This document shows, in pieces, positions 7,785 through 15,824 of a stretch of DNA of 64,000 nt. The DNA is taken from contig NZ_LJYW01000001.1 of assembly GCF_001305515.1 (NCBI RefSeq), positions 1,787,550 to 1,851,549 on the forward strand, written 5' to 3'. Made by a program: the position numbers and the translations under genes. A model generated the notes under the pieces. The model made no database searches, was not told the origin of the DNA, and saw only the letters and a list, made by a program, of their open reading frames with translations. The stretch is from Prosthecodimorpha hirschii. GTDB lineage: Bacteria > Pseudomonadota > Alphaproteobacteria > Rhizobiales > Ancalomicrobiaceae. How positions within the stretch are numbered: the stretch's first letter is position 1; each line of letters begins with the position of its first letter.

Positions 7785-8669
7785 ATGGCCCGCACGCAGT
7801 CCCTTGCACCGCTTGCCGCTCTCGAAGGTGGCCTCTCGCGCTACCTCAACGAGATCCGGCGGTTCCCGATGCTGGAACCGCAGGAAGAGTACATGCTCGC
7901 CAAGCGCTATCACGAACATGCCGATCCGTCCGCGGCCGAACGGCTGGTCACGTCGCATCTGCGCCTGGTGGCGAAGATCGCGATGGGCTACCGCGGCTAC
8001 GGCCTGCCGATCTCCGAGGTCATCTCGGAGGGCAATGTCGGCCTCATGCAGGCGGTGAAGCGGTTCGAGCCCGAGAAGGGCTTCCGCCTCGCCACCTACG
8101 CCATGTGGTGGATCAAGGCCGCCATTCAAGAGTATATCCTGCGCTCGTGGTCGCTCGTGAAGATGGGCACGACCGCAAACCAGAAGCGGCTGTTCTTCAA
8201 CCTGCGCAAGATCAAGGGCCAGATCCAGGCGCTTGAGGAAGGCGACCTGAAGCCCGAGCAGGTGACCCATATCGCCGTCAAGCTCGGCGTCTCCGAGGAG
8301 GAGGTCATCTCGATGAACCGCCGTCTCGGCGGCGACGCCTCGCTGAACGCGCCGCTGCGCGCCGACGAGGACGCCTCCGAGTGGCAGGACTGGCTCGTCG
8401 ACGAGAGCGCCAATGCCGAGACCCGGATGGCCGAGGATCAGGAGCTCGACAGCCGCAAATCGCTTCTGAAGAACGCGCTTTCGGTCCTGAACGATCGCGA
8501 GCGGCGCATCTTCGAGGCGCGCCGTCTGGCCGAGGATCCGGTCACGCTCGAGGATCTGTCGACGGAGTTCGGCGTCAGCCGCGAACGCGTCCGGCAGATC
8601 GAAGTGCGGGCCTTCGAAAAGGTCCAGGAGGCCGTCAAGGCCGGCGCAGTGAGCATGATGGCCCGCTGA
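7785..8669 (+). CDS. rpoH: RNA polymerase heat-shock sigma factor RpoH
   Basis: Sigma-32 type sigma factor of 294 residues. Region 2 is present (SEVISEGNVGLMQAVKRFEPEKGFRLATYAMWWIKAAIQEY in pieces), the RpoH-specific stretch appears as QKRLFFNLRKIK, and region 4 ends in the helix-turn-helix FGVSRERVRQIEVRA. It directs polymerase to heat-shock promoters. The start is set by AACGGAGGAAAGG ending ten bases before ATG 7785; an upstream in-frame start lacks homology. The 283-base upstream gap has a possible -10 (TATACT, 7621-7626) without a good -35. A strong intrinsic terminator follows the stop. Alphaproteobacteria often have several rpoH copies; only this one is visible. Confidence 0.95.
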   Translation: MARTQSLAPLAALEGGLSRYLNEIRRFPMLEPQEEYMLAKRYHEHADPSAAERLVTSHLRLVAKIAMGYRGYGLPISEVISEGNVGLMQAVKRFEPEKGFRLATYAMWWIKAAIQEYILRSWSLVKMGTTANQKRLFFNLRKIKGQIQALEEGDLKPEQVTHIAVKLGVSEEEVISMNRRLGGDASLNAPLRADEDASEWQDWLVDESANAETRMAEDQELDSRKSLLKNALSVLNDRERRIFEARRLAEDPVTLEDLSTEFGVSRERVRQIEVRAFEKVQEAVKAGAVSMMAR

Positions 8670-8693
8670 CGCGACCGGCGATCGGTGTCGATC

Positions 8694-8730
8694 GGGGCTG
8701 GATCCGGATCGGATCCGGCCCCTTTTTCTT
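8694..8730 (+). terminator. rho-independent terminator of rpoH
   Basis: GGGGC and GGATCC pair with GGATCC and GCCCC around a GGATC loop, with one mismatch between the two stem blocks. TTTTTCTT follows immediately. It begins 24 bases after the rpoH stop. Confidence 0.9.
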
Positions 8731-8866
8731 GTCGCCTGCCGTTGCCGCAAGATTGCCGGACGCGACGCCGGATCCGGGCTTCGCCACCGGCGCCGGTTCG
8801 GCACACGACCTGCCGATCCCTGCGCGGCGGCCTGGCGTGGACGAGCGCCCCTAGTGGTCAAAGAGT

Positions 8867-8921
8867 TAGTGGTTTGGATTCACGAGACGGATGGGTACCA
8901 TCCGTCTCGATCAAACCACTA
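8867..8921. repeat. 55-bp long palindrome (REP-like or bidirectional hairpin)
   Basis: The outer arms TAGTGGTTTG (8867-8876) and CAAACCACTA (8912-8921) are perfectly complementary. The inner arms CGAGACGGATGG (8883-8894) and CCATCCGTCTCG (8898-8909) pair perfectly around GTA. An extra partial TAGTGGT lies at 8852-8858. It sits between the rpoH terminator and the 3' end of the convergent gene at 8939. There is no flanking T-run, so a dispersed palindromic element or a protein site fits as well as a terminator. Confidence 0.8.
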
Positions 8922-8938
8922 GGTTTGGCGCCAGCCGG

Positions 8939-9502
8939 TCAGGCCGTCACGCCGAGCGTGGCCCCGAGCGCGGATTTCGAGGCCTTGGAGGCCGAGAGAT
9001 AGGCGCCGGCCGCATCGGCCGCCGCGTTGGTGGTGCCGGTCAAGGCCGCGCCGGCCTCGTCGGATACCGCCTTGGTGTATTTGCCGAGGAGCTTGAAGAG
9101 GTTGCCGTCCGGCTTCTCGCCCGACACGGCGGCATCGAAAAAGGCCTGCAGCTTCTGCAGGATCTCATCCGACTTCTGCGTCTCGTCGGTCGTCGAGGTC
9201 GCGGTCGCCGCGGCAAGTTCGGAGATGTAGCTCTTCAGGCTCTTGCGGGCCGTGTCCGTGGCGCTGTCGGCCGTATCGGTCCCGCTGGTCGACTTGGTGC
9301 GCTGTTCGGCGGCGCTGAGGAGCGCACCGAGCGCGTTGCTGGTGCCCGAACTGCCGGTCGGCACGAATTGCCGGGCCGACTTCGCCCCGAGCGTCGAGGC
9401 ATCGACGCCGGCTTCGTTGCTTCCCGCGCTCTTGGTGCTCTTGCGGCTCAGCAAATCCGCCACTGTGCGCCGGACCGACCCGCTGACGATCGTGTCTGCC
9501 AT
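8939..9502 (-). CDS. hypothetical protein, Ala/Ser/Thr-rich, 187 residues
   Basis: I do not recognise this gene. The product has no signal peptide, no membrane helix and no cysteine. The N-terminal ~90 residues are rich in Ser, Thr, Gly and Ala and look disordered. The middle (SLKSYISELAAAT to ILQKLQAFFDAAVSG) and the C-terminus (LFKLLGKYTKAVSDEAGAAL) look helical. ATG 9502 is preceded by AGAAGG eight bases upstream, which supports it over a longer start. It is a single gene, convergent with rpoH and divergent from lysA. It could be a small structural or secreted helper; no function is claimed. Confidence 0.65.
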   Translation of the reverse strand: MADTIVSGSVRRTVADLLSRKSTKSAGSNEAGVDASTLGAKSARQFVPTGSSGTSNALGALLSAAEQRTKSTSGTDTADSATDTARKSLKSYISELAAATATSTTDETQKSDEILQKLQAFFDAAVSGEKPDGNLFKLLGKYTKAVSDEAGAALTGTTNAAADAAGAYLSASKASKSALGATLGVTA

Positions 9503-9697
9503 GATGTTTCGCCTTCTCGCTGCCCGTCCGTCGGGCGGGGATGGACAGGTCAATGCACAGACGATGCCAAATTGGGACAGCTGCCGATCCGGCCGACCGA
9601 AACCCGCGCCGGTGCAGAGCGGAAGGCGGCCAAGCGGGCTTCCGGTGACGGCCGGTCGCCGCTATGAATGCGCCTCCCTGCCGTTTGCGAGACCTCC

Positions 9698-11014
9698 ATG
9701 CCCGACGCCACCCGCCGCCTGCCCGCCTCCGCCTTCGCCTATCGGGACGGCGAACTCTGCGTCGAAGGTGTCGCCCTCGCCCGGATCGCGGAAGCGGTCG
9801 GCACGCCCTTCTATTGCTATTCGGCCGGCCGGCTGCGCGAGCGCGCCCGCGCGCTCAAGGCGGCGCTCGGCCCGCTCGGCGTCGACATCCATTTCGCCAT
9901 GAAGGCCAACGGCAATCAGGCGGTGCTGGCGCTCTTCGCCGCCGAGGGCATCGGTGCCGACATCGTGTCGGGCGGCGAACTGGCCCGGGCGCTGGCCGCC
10001 GGCATTCCGCCCGGCCATGTGGTCTTCTCCGGCGTCGGCAAGACGGCCGGCGAGATCGATGCGGCGCTCGCCGCCGGCATCCACCAGATCAACGTGGAAT
10101 CCTTCGAGGAACTGCATCTGGTCGAGACGCTCGCGGCCGCGCGCGGGATCGTCGCCGAGGTCGCCCTGCGCATCAACCCGGATGTCGATGCCGAGACCCA
10201 TGCCAAGATCACGACCGGCAAGAAGGACAACAAGTTCGGCATCGATGTCGACCGGCTGGCCCGGCTCGACAACGAGTTGAAGGCGCTCGCGCATGTCCGC
10301 GTGGTCGGGCTGGCGATCCATATCGGCTCGCAGATCATGTCCGCCGGCCCGTTCCTCGCCGCCTACCGGACGCTGCTGGCCGCCGCCGACACGCTGAAGG
10401 CGCGCGGCGTGCCGCTGACCCGGCTCGATCTCGGCGGCGGCTTCGGTATTCCCTACGAGAACGAGCTGGAATTCTCCTTCGCCGACCTGGCCGGGGCGAT
10501 CCGCGAGACCGTCGCCGGCAAGGGCTATGCGCTCGCCGTCGAGCCCGGCCGCTCGCTGGTCGCCGATGCCGGCGTGCTGGTCAGCCGCGTCGCCTTCGTC
10601 AAGGATGCCGGCCACATGCAGTTCGCCGTGCTCGACGCGGCCATGAACGACCTGGTCCGGCCGGCCATGTACGAGGCCCATCACGACATCGTACCGGTGC
10701 GCGCGCCGGCGGCCGGCGCCGTGCCGGTCGAATATGACGTGGTCGGTCCGATCTGCGAATCCTCCGACACCTTCGCGCGGCGGCTGAAGCTCGCCCCGCT
10801 CGCGGCCGGCGATCTGGTCGTGCTGGCAACCGCCGGCGCTTATGGGGCGACCATGTCGTCGACCTATAACGGCCGCGCGCTGATCCCGGAGGTGATGGTC
10901 GACGGCGACCGCTTCGCCGTGGTCCGCCGCCGGGTCGAAATCGCCGAGCAGATCGGCTGGGACAGCGTGCCGGATTTCATCGCCGCCCCGAAGACCCCGG
11001 ACGCGTCGGCCTGA
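9698..11014 (+). CDS. lysA: diaminopimelate decarboxylase
   Basis: A 438-residue PLP enzyme of alanine-racemase fold (type III) that decarboxylates meso-diaminopimelate to lysine in the last step of lysine synthesis. The PLP lysine lies in HFAMKANGNQAVL at about residue 69. HIGSQI, the phosphate-binding GGGFGIPY, EPGRSLVADAG, the active-site cysteine in GPICESSD and the C-terminal AGAYGATMSSTYNGR are all present. I take ATG 9698 as the start because the family begins shortly before FAYRDGELCVEGV. Upstream ATGs at 9664 and 9668 add residues without homology. The gene stands alone, convergent with the transporter operon downstream. Confidence 0.95.
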   Translation: MPDATRRLPASAFAYRDGELCVEGVALARIAEAVGTPFYCYSAGRLRERARALKAALGPLGVDIHFAMKANGNQAVLALFAAEGIGADIVSGGELARALAAGIPPGHVVFSGVGKTAGEIDAALAAGIHQINVESFEELHLVETLAAARGIVAEVALRINPDVDAETHAKITTGKKDNKFGIDVDRLARLDNELKALAHVRVVGLAIHIGSQIMSAGPFLAAYRTLLAAADTLKARGVPLTRLDLGGGFGIPYENELEFSFADLAGAIRETVAGKGYALAVEPGRSLVADAGVLVSRVAFVKDAGHMQFAVLDAAMNDLVRPAMYEAHHDIVPVRAPAAGAVPVEYDVVGPICESSDTFARRLKLAPLAAGDLVVLATAGAYGATMSSTYNGRALIPEVMVDGDRFAVVRRRVEIAEQIGWDSVPDFIAAPKTPDASA

Positions 11015-11061
11015 CCGCGGGGGGCGGCATTACGCCCCGCCCCTCCCCGCGCTCCGCGTCG

Positions 11062-12015
11062 TCAGTTCGGCATTTTCGGCACGACCGCGTAGCTGTCGAG
11101 CGGCGGGATGGTGTCGATCAGCTTCTTGGCCTTCAGGAAGGCGGCGAAGCGGGTGTAGCGGTTGGCGTCGAGCGCGGCCGGGCGCTTGGCGAAACGGGCC
11201 AGCGTGTCGAAGAAGGCGCGCCGGTTCAGGTCGTCGTCGAGCTTCGGGTCGGCCTTGCGGAACACCGCCCAGGCCTCGTCCGGATTGTTGGTCAGCCACA
11301 GCGTCGCCGCCTCGACGGCCTCGACAAAACGGCCGAGCTTCGGATCGGCGGCCCGGTCGCGGCGGGCGACGTAGATCAGCTCGTCATAGGGCGGCACGCC
11401 GGCCTCCTCGGGGAAGAAGGCGCGGCCCTTCTTGCCGGCCAGATCCAGTTCGGTCAGCTCGAAATTGCGGTAGCCGCCGACCACGGCATCGACCTGGCCG
11501 GCGCTGAGTGCCGCCGTCAGGGCGAAGTTGACGTTGATCAGTTCGACATCCTTGAGCGACAGGCCGACGCTCTCCAGCATGGCTCCGAGCACGGCATCCT
11601 CGAAGCCGGAGACCGAATAGCCGACCTTGCGGCCCTTCAGGTCCTTCAGCGTCTTCACCGGCCCGTCGGCCAGCACGATGACCGTGTTGAGCGGGGTCTC
11701 GACCAGCGTGCCGAAGCGCACCAGCGGCAGGTTCTCGGCCACCGCCATGTGCAGGCTCGGCTGGTACGAGATGGCGATATCGGCCTGGCCGGCGGCGACC
11801 AGGCGCGGCGGGGCGGCCGGATCGGCCGGCGCGATCAGCTCCACATCCAGCCCGGCCTTGGCGAAGAAGCCCTTGTCGCGGGCGACGACCAGCGGGGCGT
11901 GGTCGGGATTGACGAACCAGTCGAGCGCCACCGAGAGCTTGTCGGCGGCGGCGGCCGGCAGGGCGGCAAGGCCGAGCGCGGCGGCCAGGGCGAGCGACGC
12001 GAGAATGCGGGGCAT
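11062..12015 (-). CDS. thiY: thiamine-precursor ABC transporter substrate-binding protein, ThiY-like
   Basis: A 317-residue periplasmic binding protein of the NMT1/ThiY family. A signal peptide occupies the first 23 residues (hydrophobic LALAAALGLAALPAAAA). The mature protein begins KLSVALDWFVNPDHAPL, the classic ThiY/NMT1 opening, and continues with GFFAKAGLDVELIAP, GQADIAISYQ and LKGRKVGYSVSGFEDAVL. It should bind formylaminopyrimidine or hydroxymethylpyrimidine for thiamine salvage. The start follows GGAG within a 35-base gap after the permease gene. The TPP riboswitch ahead of the operon supports the thiamine assignment. The cognate ATPase gene is not nearby. Confidence 0.88.
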   Translation of the reverse strand: MPRILASLALAAALGLAALPAAAADKLSVALDWFVNPDHAPLVVARDKGFFAKAGLDVELIAPADPAAPPRLVAAGQADIAISYQPSLHMAVAENLPLVRFGTLVETPLNTVIVLADGPVKTLKDLKGRKVGYSVSGFEDAVLGAMLESVGLSLKDVELINVNFALTAALSAGQVDAVVGGYRNFELTELDLAGKKGRAFFPEEAGVPPYDELIYVARRDRAADPKLGRFVEAVEAATLWLTNNPDEAWAVFRKADPKLDDDLNRRAFFDTLARFAKRPAALDANRYTRFAAFLKAKKLIDTIPPLDSYAVVPKMPN

Positions 12016-12050
12016 CGTTGGGAGACTCCGTTCGGGAGAGAGCGGGAGGA

Positions 12051-13031
12051 TCAGCGGTCCGTCTCGTCCAGCCAGGGCAGGAGACGGTCGGCAAGGAGAT
12101 CGGCCGCCAGGCGCAGGATCACCGCCATGGCGACGACCAGTGCGAGCGCGGCGAACATCACGTCGGTCTGCATGCGGGCATTGGCATGCATCATGATCAG
12201 GCCGAGGCCCGACGAGGCGCCGACCCATTCGCCGACGATCGCGCCGATCGGCGCGACAGCGGCGGCCATGCGCAGGCCGGTGACCAGCGCCGGCAGCGCG
12301 GCCGGGACCTGGATCAGGGCCAGCGTGCGGGCCCGGCCGGCGCCGTAGAGACGGGCGAGATCGAGTAGGCCCGGGTCGGTCCGCTCGATGCCGTCATGGA
12401 AGGCCGAGGCGACGGGGAAGAAGATGATCACCGTCGCCATCACGATCTTGGAGGCGAGGCCGAAGCCGAACCACAAGACCAGCACCGGCGCGATGGCGAA
12501 GACCGGCATCGACTGCAGCACGACCACGAAGGGCGTCACCACGCGGCTGGCCGCCGGCACATAGCCCATGAACAGCGCCGTGGCGACGCCGGCGACGATG
12601 CCGGTGACGAGGCCGATCAGGATCTCGGTCAGCGTGACCAGGGCGTTCGGCCACAAATCGCCCCAGCGCCGGATCAGTGCCAGGACGACCCGGTCCGGGC
12701 CCGGCAGCAGGAAGGGCTCGGGCGCCAGCACCAGCACCACGCTCCACCAGACCGCCACCAGGGCGACCAGCACGAGCGCGAGATCGAGCACGAAGCGCCG
12801 CCCCGACGCCCGGCGCGGCCGGGATGGCGGCGGGTTGAGTGATGCGGCCGGGCCGGCAGGTAGCGCGACGGGGGGGCCGGCGGAGGGGATCGCGGCGGCG
12901 GGCATCGCAGCGGCGGCGGGGCTCGCAGCCGCCAGGCTCGCGATGGCAAGCGGCGTCTCGGCGACCGGGCGGGCCGGTTCGGTCGTGAAGCCCGGAGCGG
13001 CGGGCGGCCGCTCTGCGATGAAAACAACCAT
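12051..13031 (-). CDS. thiX: thiamine-precursor ABC transporter permease, ThiX-like
   Basis: Inner-membrane permease of 326 residues of the SsuC/TauC/ThiX type (BPD_transp_1). Residues 1-80 are an unusual Ala/Pro-rich hydrophilic extension. About six helices follow, for example DLALVLVALVAVWWSVVLVL and ALVTLTEILIGLVTGIVAGV. The coupling loop that docks the ATPase is around ARLYGAGRARTLALIQVPAALP. It would carry a thiamine precursor with the ThiY-like protein encoded next. ATG 13031 is preceded by GGAG, which lies in the 3' arm of a hairpin (13032-13060) downstream of the TPP aptamer, so translational control is likely. Confidence 0.88.
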   Translation of the reverse strand: MVVFIAERPPAAPGFTTEPARPVAETPLAIASLAAASPAAAAMPAAAIPSAGPPVALPAGPAASLNPPPSRPRRASGRRFVLDLALVLVALVAVWWSVVLVLAPEPFLLPGPDRVVLALIRRWGDLWPNALVTLTEILIGLVTGIVAGVATALFMGYVPAASRVVTPFVVVLQSMPVFAIAPVLVLWFGFGLASKIVMATVIIFFPVASAFHDGIERTDPGLLDLARLYGAGRARTLALIQVPAALPALVTGLRMAAAVAPIGAIVGEWVGASSGLGLIMMHANARMQTDVMFAALALVVAMAVILRLAADLLADRLLPWLDETDR

Positions 13032-13060
13032 GGATCTCCTGCTCCTGACGCGGGAGATCC
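13032..13060 (-). promoter_or_regulatory. ribosome-binding-site sequestering hairpin of the thiXY operon
   Basis: On the minus strand GGATCTCC (13060-13053) pairs perfectly with GGAGATCC (13039-13032), directly abutting the thiX ATG. The Shine-Dalgarno GGAG is in the 3' arm, and a second AGGAG is in the 13-base loop. This is the likely expression platform of the TPP riboswitch. Confidence 0.6.
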
Positions 13061-13094
13061 GGGAGATTCTTGTCTGCGAAAGCCGGTTGATCCC

Positions 13095-13180
13095 GTCCCT
13101 TCGCCGGCATGACCCGGATCAGGTTCAAAGGGTCCGACGCCGCAGCGCCATCTCAGCTCCCACAGGAGCACCCCTCGGAC
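13095..13180 (-). ncRNA. TPP riboswitch (THI box)
   Basis: The minus strand has the conserved order GAGGGGTGC, GCTGAGAT, ACCCTTTGAACCTGATC, CGGGTCATGCCGGCG and AAGGGAC. P1 closes with GTCC (13180-13177) and GGAC (13098-13095). It lies in the leader of the thiX-thiY operon and should repress it when thiamine pyrophosphate is bound. Confidence 0.95.
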
Positions 13181-13355
13181 TGGCATACCATGACCCGGAA
13201 TCGCCCCGGGGACAAGCCCCGTCGCGCGACCGACTGTCGGAACGGCGCTTTCGGCCGACGCCGGCTGAAGACTTGGCGAGCGGCGAAAACCGTCCGCCGA
13301 CGCCGCCCATCAGTGCGGGCGAACGGTCGCGGACGGTACTGTCCAGAGCCTGTCC

Positions 13356-13380
13356 CGGTCAGATCGAAACGATCTGACCG
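13356..13380. repeat. perfect 11-bp inverted repeat
   Basis: CGGTCAGATCG, AAA loop, CGATCTGACCG. It lies between the stop of the 725-residue gene and the TPP riboswitch. TTTT precedes rather than follows it on the minus strand, so it is not a standard terminator. It may be an operator or a dispersed repeat. Confidence 0.6.
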
Positions 13381-13424
13381 AAAAGGACCGGCTCCGGCTG
13401 GCAACGGAAACATGCCGTGGCGGA

Positions 13425-15602
13425 TTAGCCGCCCTGCGCCCAGGCGGTGAGGGCATCGGCCACGACCCGGTCTCCGGCGCCGCTCTTTTCCAAGGTCAGG
13501 ATGCCGCGCTTGCCGTTGTCGAACAGGATCGGGATATCGATCCAGCCGCGCTCCTTGAGCAGGCCCAGATTGCGCTGCTTCTCCGCCTCCGGCGCCGACA
13601 GCGCGATCCAGAAGAACCCGGCCGAGATGCGCGCCGCCGCCCCGACCAGCGGATCGCCGCGCGCCGTCTCGGTCTGCTTCAGGATCAGGCCGGGGACGTT
13701 GGAGACGCCCTTGTTGTCGAAATCCGCCGGCACCTCGAATTTCAGCTCGATCAGATGGCTGGCCGGAAACGAATTGTCCGAGTTGGGCTGAATCGACAGG
13801 TTCAGAACCAGGCCGCGATCCGGCACTTCGACCCGCGCCTTGATCATCGTGACCGCGGGCTTGCCGGCGCCGGGGCTCTCGCGCACCGTCTGCCAGATCA
13901 CCCGGCCGGAACTGATCTGGTTCTGGGTCGAACCGCCGGCCCCCTCCTCCAGGAGCTGCGCCTTCTGGGCGATCGGCGGAACGTTCGCCGCGCCGCCGCC
14001 GGGGACGACGGCCGTGCCGCCGCTCGGCGCAGCCGCAACCGTCTGGCGTCCGCCGGCATCGCTTCCGCCGGCCGCCGGCTGGCCCGCGCCGGCCGGCTGT
14101 CCGGTGGCGCCCGTCGTCGACTGGACCGACGGCGTCGCGGTGATCGGCTGGGTGGTGACGACCTTGACGCCGTTCTGGGCATTGGCGGCCGTGCGGCCCG
14201 GATTGGTGCCGTCCTCCGGGGCCAGACGATCGGTCACCTTCGGGGTCAGCGTCTTCTCGCTGGACGGACGCTGGCCGGTACCGCCGGACAACCGCTCCGT
14301 TCCGAAATAGGCCGCGACCTGATCGCGCTTGGTCCACAGCGCCACGGTGCCGACCGCAACCACCAGAGCGGCGACCGACAGGCCGACGATCAGCGGCATC
14401 CGTTTCGGCTTTTCCGGCTCAAGCAGCGGGTCGGGATCGGCACGGCGGCCCTTGCGGCCCTTCGTCCGGCCCGTCGGGGCCGGCTCGGGGGTCACCTCAG
14501 GCACGGCCGGCGCCGCGGCTTCCTCGGGATAGTCGGGCTCGACGGGATCGGGGTCCGGCGCCGGGGCGGCGGGTGACGCCGCGCCGTCGACCGCATAGCC
14601 GACCATGTCGGCATCGGTGATCGCCGCCTCGTGCTCCTCCGGCGGGGGCGGCGGGGCAGCGGGTGGCGCGGTTCGTGCCGGGATCGACACGACGGGACGT
14701 GCGATCTCCTTGAGGCTCAAACGCTTCCGCTCGATGCCACCGGTCGGCGGTGTTGGCGCCGGGCGGTCGTCCTCGTGCAGGTCCGCGGGCGGCGGCGGCG
14801 GCACGACGGCCGCATCGAACCGCGAGCGCGACGAGGTCGGCTCGGTTTCAACGGATGCAGCCCGGCTCGGCGCTCGCGTGAACCCGGTCGGCGCCGGTCT
14901 CGTTGTCTCGATCGGCTCCGCCATGGACCCGCGACCGACCGGTTCGGGCGTGCGGGTGATGGTCGGGCGGGACGGACGCACGGCGGGGCCGGCCGTCGGC
15001 GCGGTCGCAGCCGGCGTCGGCGCGCCGGTCGCCGGTGCAGCCGAGGGGCCGGGCGCGGTGGTAGCGGTCCGGGCGGGAGCGCTGCTGGTCGGGGGCGTCG
15101 GTGCCGGTCGGGCCGCGATCGGACCGGGCACCGGCGGACGCGGCGGCGCGGGTCGCGCCGGCGTCGCGGTGGTCGGCGCGGCAGGCGGTTCCGGGCGCGT
15201 TTCGGGCCGCGGTTCCGGCGCCTGACGGTCGCGGCCCTCCGTCGGACCGGCGAGCGTGCGGGCGGTCGGCGCAGCCGGGCGCGGGGTCGGTGCTGCCGGA
15301 CGCGCGGTCGGCGGCGCCGGTCGACTCGATGTCAGGCCGGTCGGTGCCGTCGCCCCGGTCACGGCACGATTCAGCGATTGCGCCAGAATGCCCTTGGCGG
15401 CCTCGCCCTCGACACGGCGGATGGCATCCTCAAGCTGCAGACGCTGTTGGGTGATTTCGGAGGCGCTGAGCGGCGGATCGAAGGACTTCAGCTGCGTGAC
15501 GAGCGCCGCGCGAGCCTTCTCATAGACCGCGCGGCGCGCCTCGCCGGTCGGTTCCGGGAGGGCACCGATCGCCCGTTTGAGGATCGCATGATAATCCGCC
15601 AT
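13425..15602 (-). CDS. hypothetical membrane-anchored protein with Pro/Ala-rich linker
   Basis: A 725-residue protein I cannot name. Residues 1-65 form a conserved-looking helical module (DYHAILKRAIGALPEPTGEA, then YEKARAALVTQL). Residues about 70-320 are a disordered Pro/Ala/Thr/Arg-rich linker. A single membrane helix at about 325-345 (MPLIVGLSVAALVVAVGTVALW) follows KGRKGRRADPD. A second linker leads to a globular C-terminal domain from about residue 560 (AQKAQLLEEG, VIWQTVRESPG, RVEVPDRGLVLNLSIQPNSD, WIDIPILFDNGKRGILTLEK). The topology suggests a cytoplasmic N-terminus and periplasmic C-terminus. ATG 15602 begins the conserved module; the longer upstream start does not. It follows purA on the same strand after 222 bases. 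Confidence 0.7.
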   Translation of the reverse strand: MADYHAILKRAIGALPEPTGEARRAVYEKARAALVTQLKSFDPPLSASEITQQRLQLEDAIRRVEGEAAKGILAQSLNRAVTGATAPTGLTSSRPAPPTARPAAPTPRPAAPTARTLAGPTEGRDRQAPEPRPETRPEPPAAPTTATPARPAPPRPPVPGPIAARPAPTPPTSSAPARTATTAPGPSAAPATGAPTPAATAPTAGPAVRPSRPTITRTPEPVGRGSMAEPIETTRPAPTGFTRAPSRAASVETEPTSSRSRFDAAVVPPPPPADLHEDDRPAPTPPTGGIERKRLSLKEIARPVVSIPARTAPPAAPPPPPEEHEAAITDADMVGYAVDGAASPAAPAPDPDPVEPDYPEEAAAPAVPEVTPEPAPTGRTKGRKGRRADPDPLLEPEKPKRMPLIVGLSVAALVVAVGTVALWTKRDQVAAYFGTERLSGGTGQRPSSEKTLTPKVTDRLAPEDGTNPGRTAANAQNGVKVVTTQPITATPSVQSTTGATGQPAGAGQPAAGGSDAGGRQTVAAAPSGGTAVVPGGGAANVPPIAQKAQLLEEGAGGSTQNQISSGRVIWQTVRESPGAGKPAVTMIKARVEVPDRGLVLNLSIQPNSDNSFPASHLIELKFEVPADFDNKGVSNVPGLILKQTETARGDPLVGAAARISAGFFWIALSAPEAEKQRNLGLLKERGWIDIPILFDNGKRGILTLEKSGAGDRVVADALTAWAQGG

Positions 15603-15824
15603 CACCAGCCTCTGAGGCACCGGCCACGCGGATTGAGCCGCCGCGACCGATACCGGACCTGACCATTCGTCCCGCATCCAGGCGCGTCAACGCCCGAATC
15701 ACCCGCCCGCCTCTCCAGTCCCCGCGGGAGACGCCCGCGCGCCGCCCGAAGGTCGTCCAGAAAGCCGCGCCGCCAGCCTTCGGATGCCGATCTTTCGGTC
15801 AACCTCCAGCTGTTCCCCACTGCG

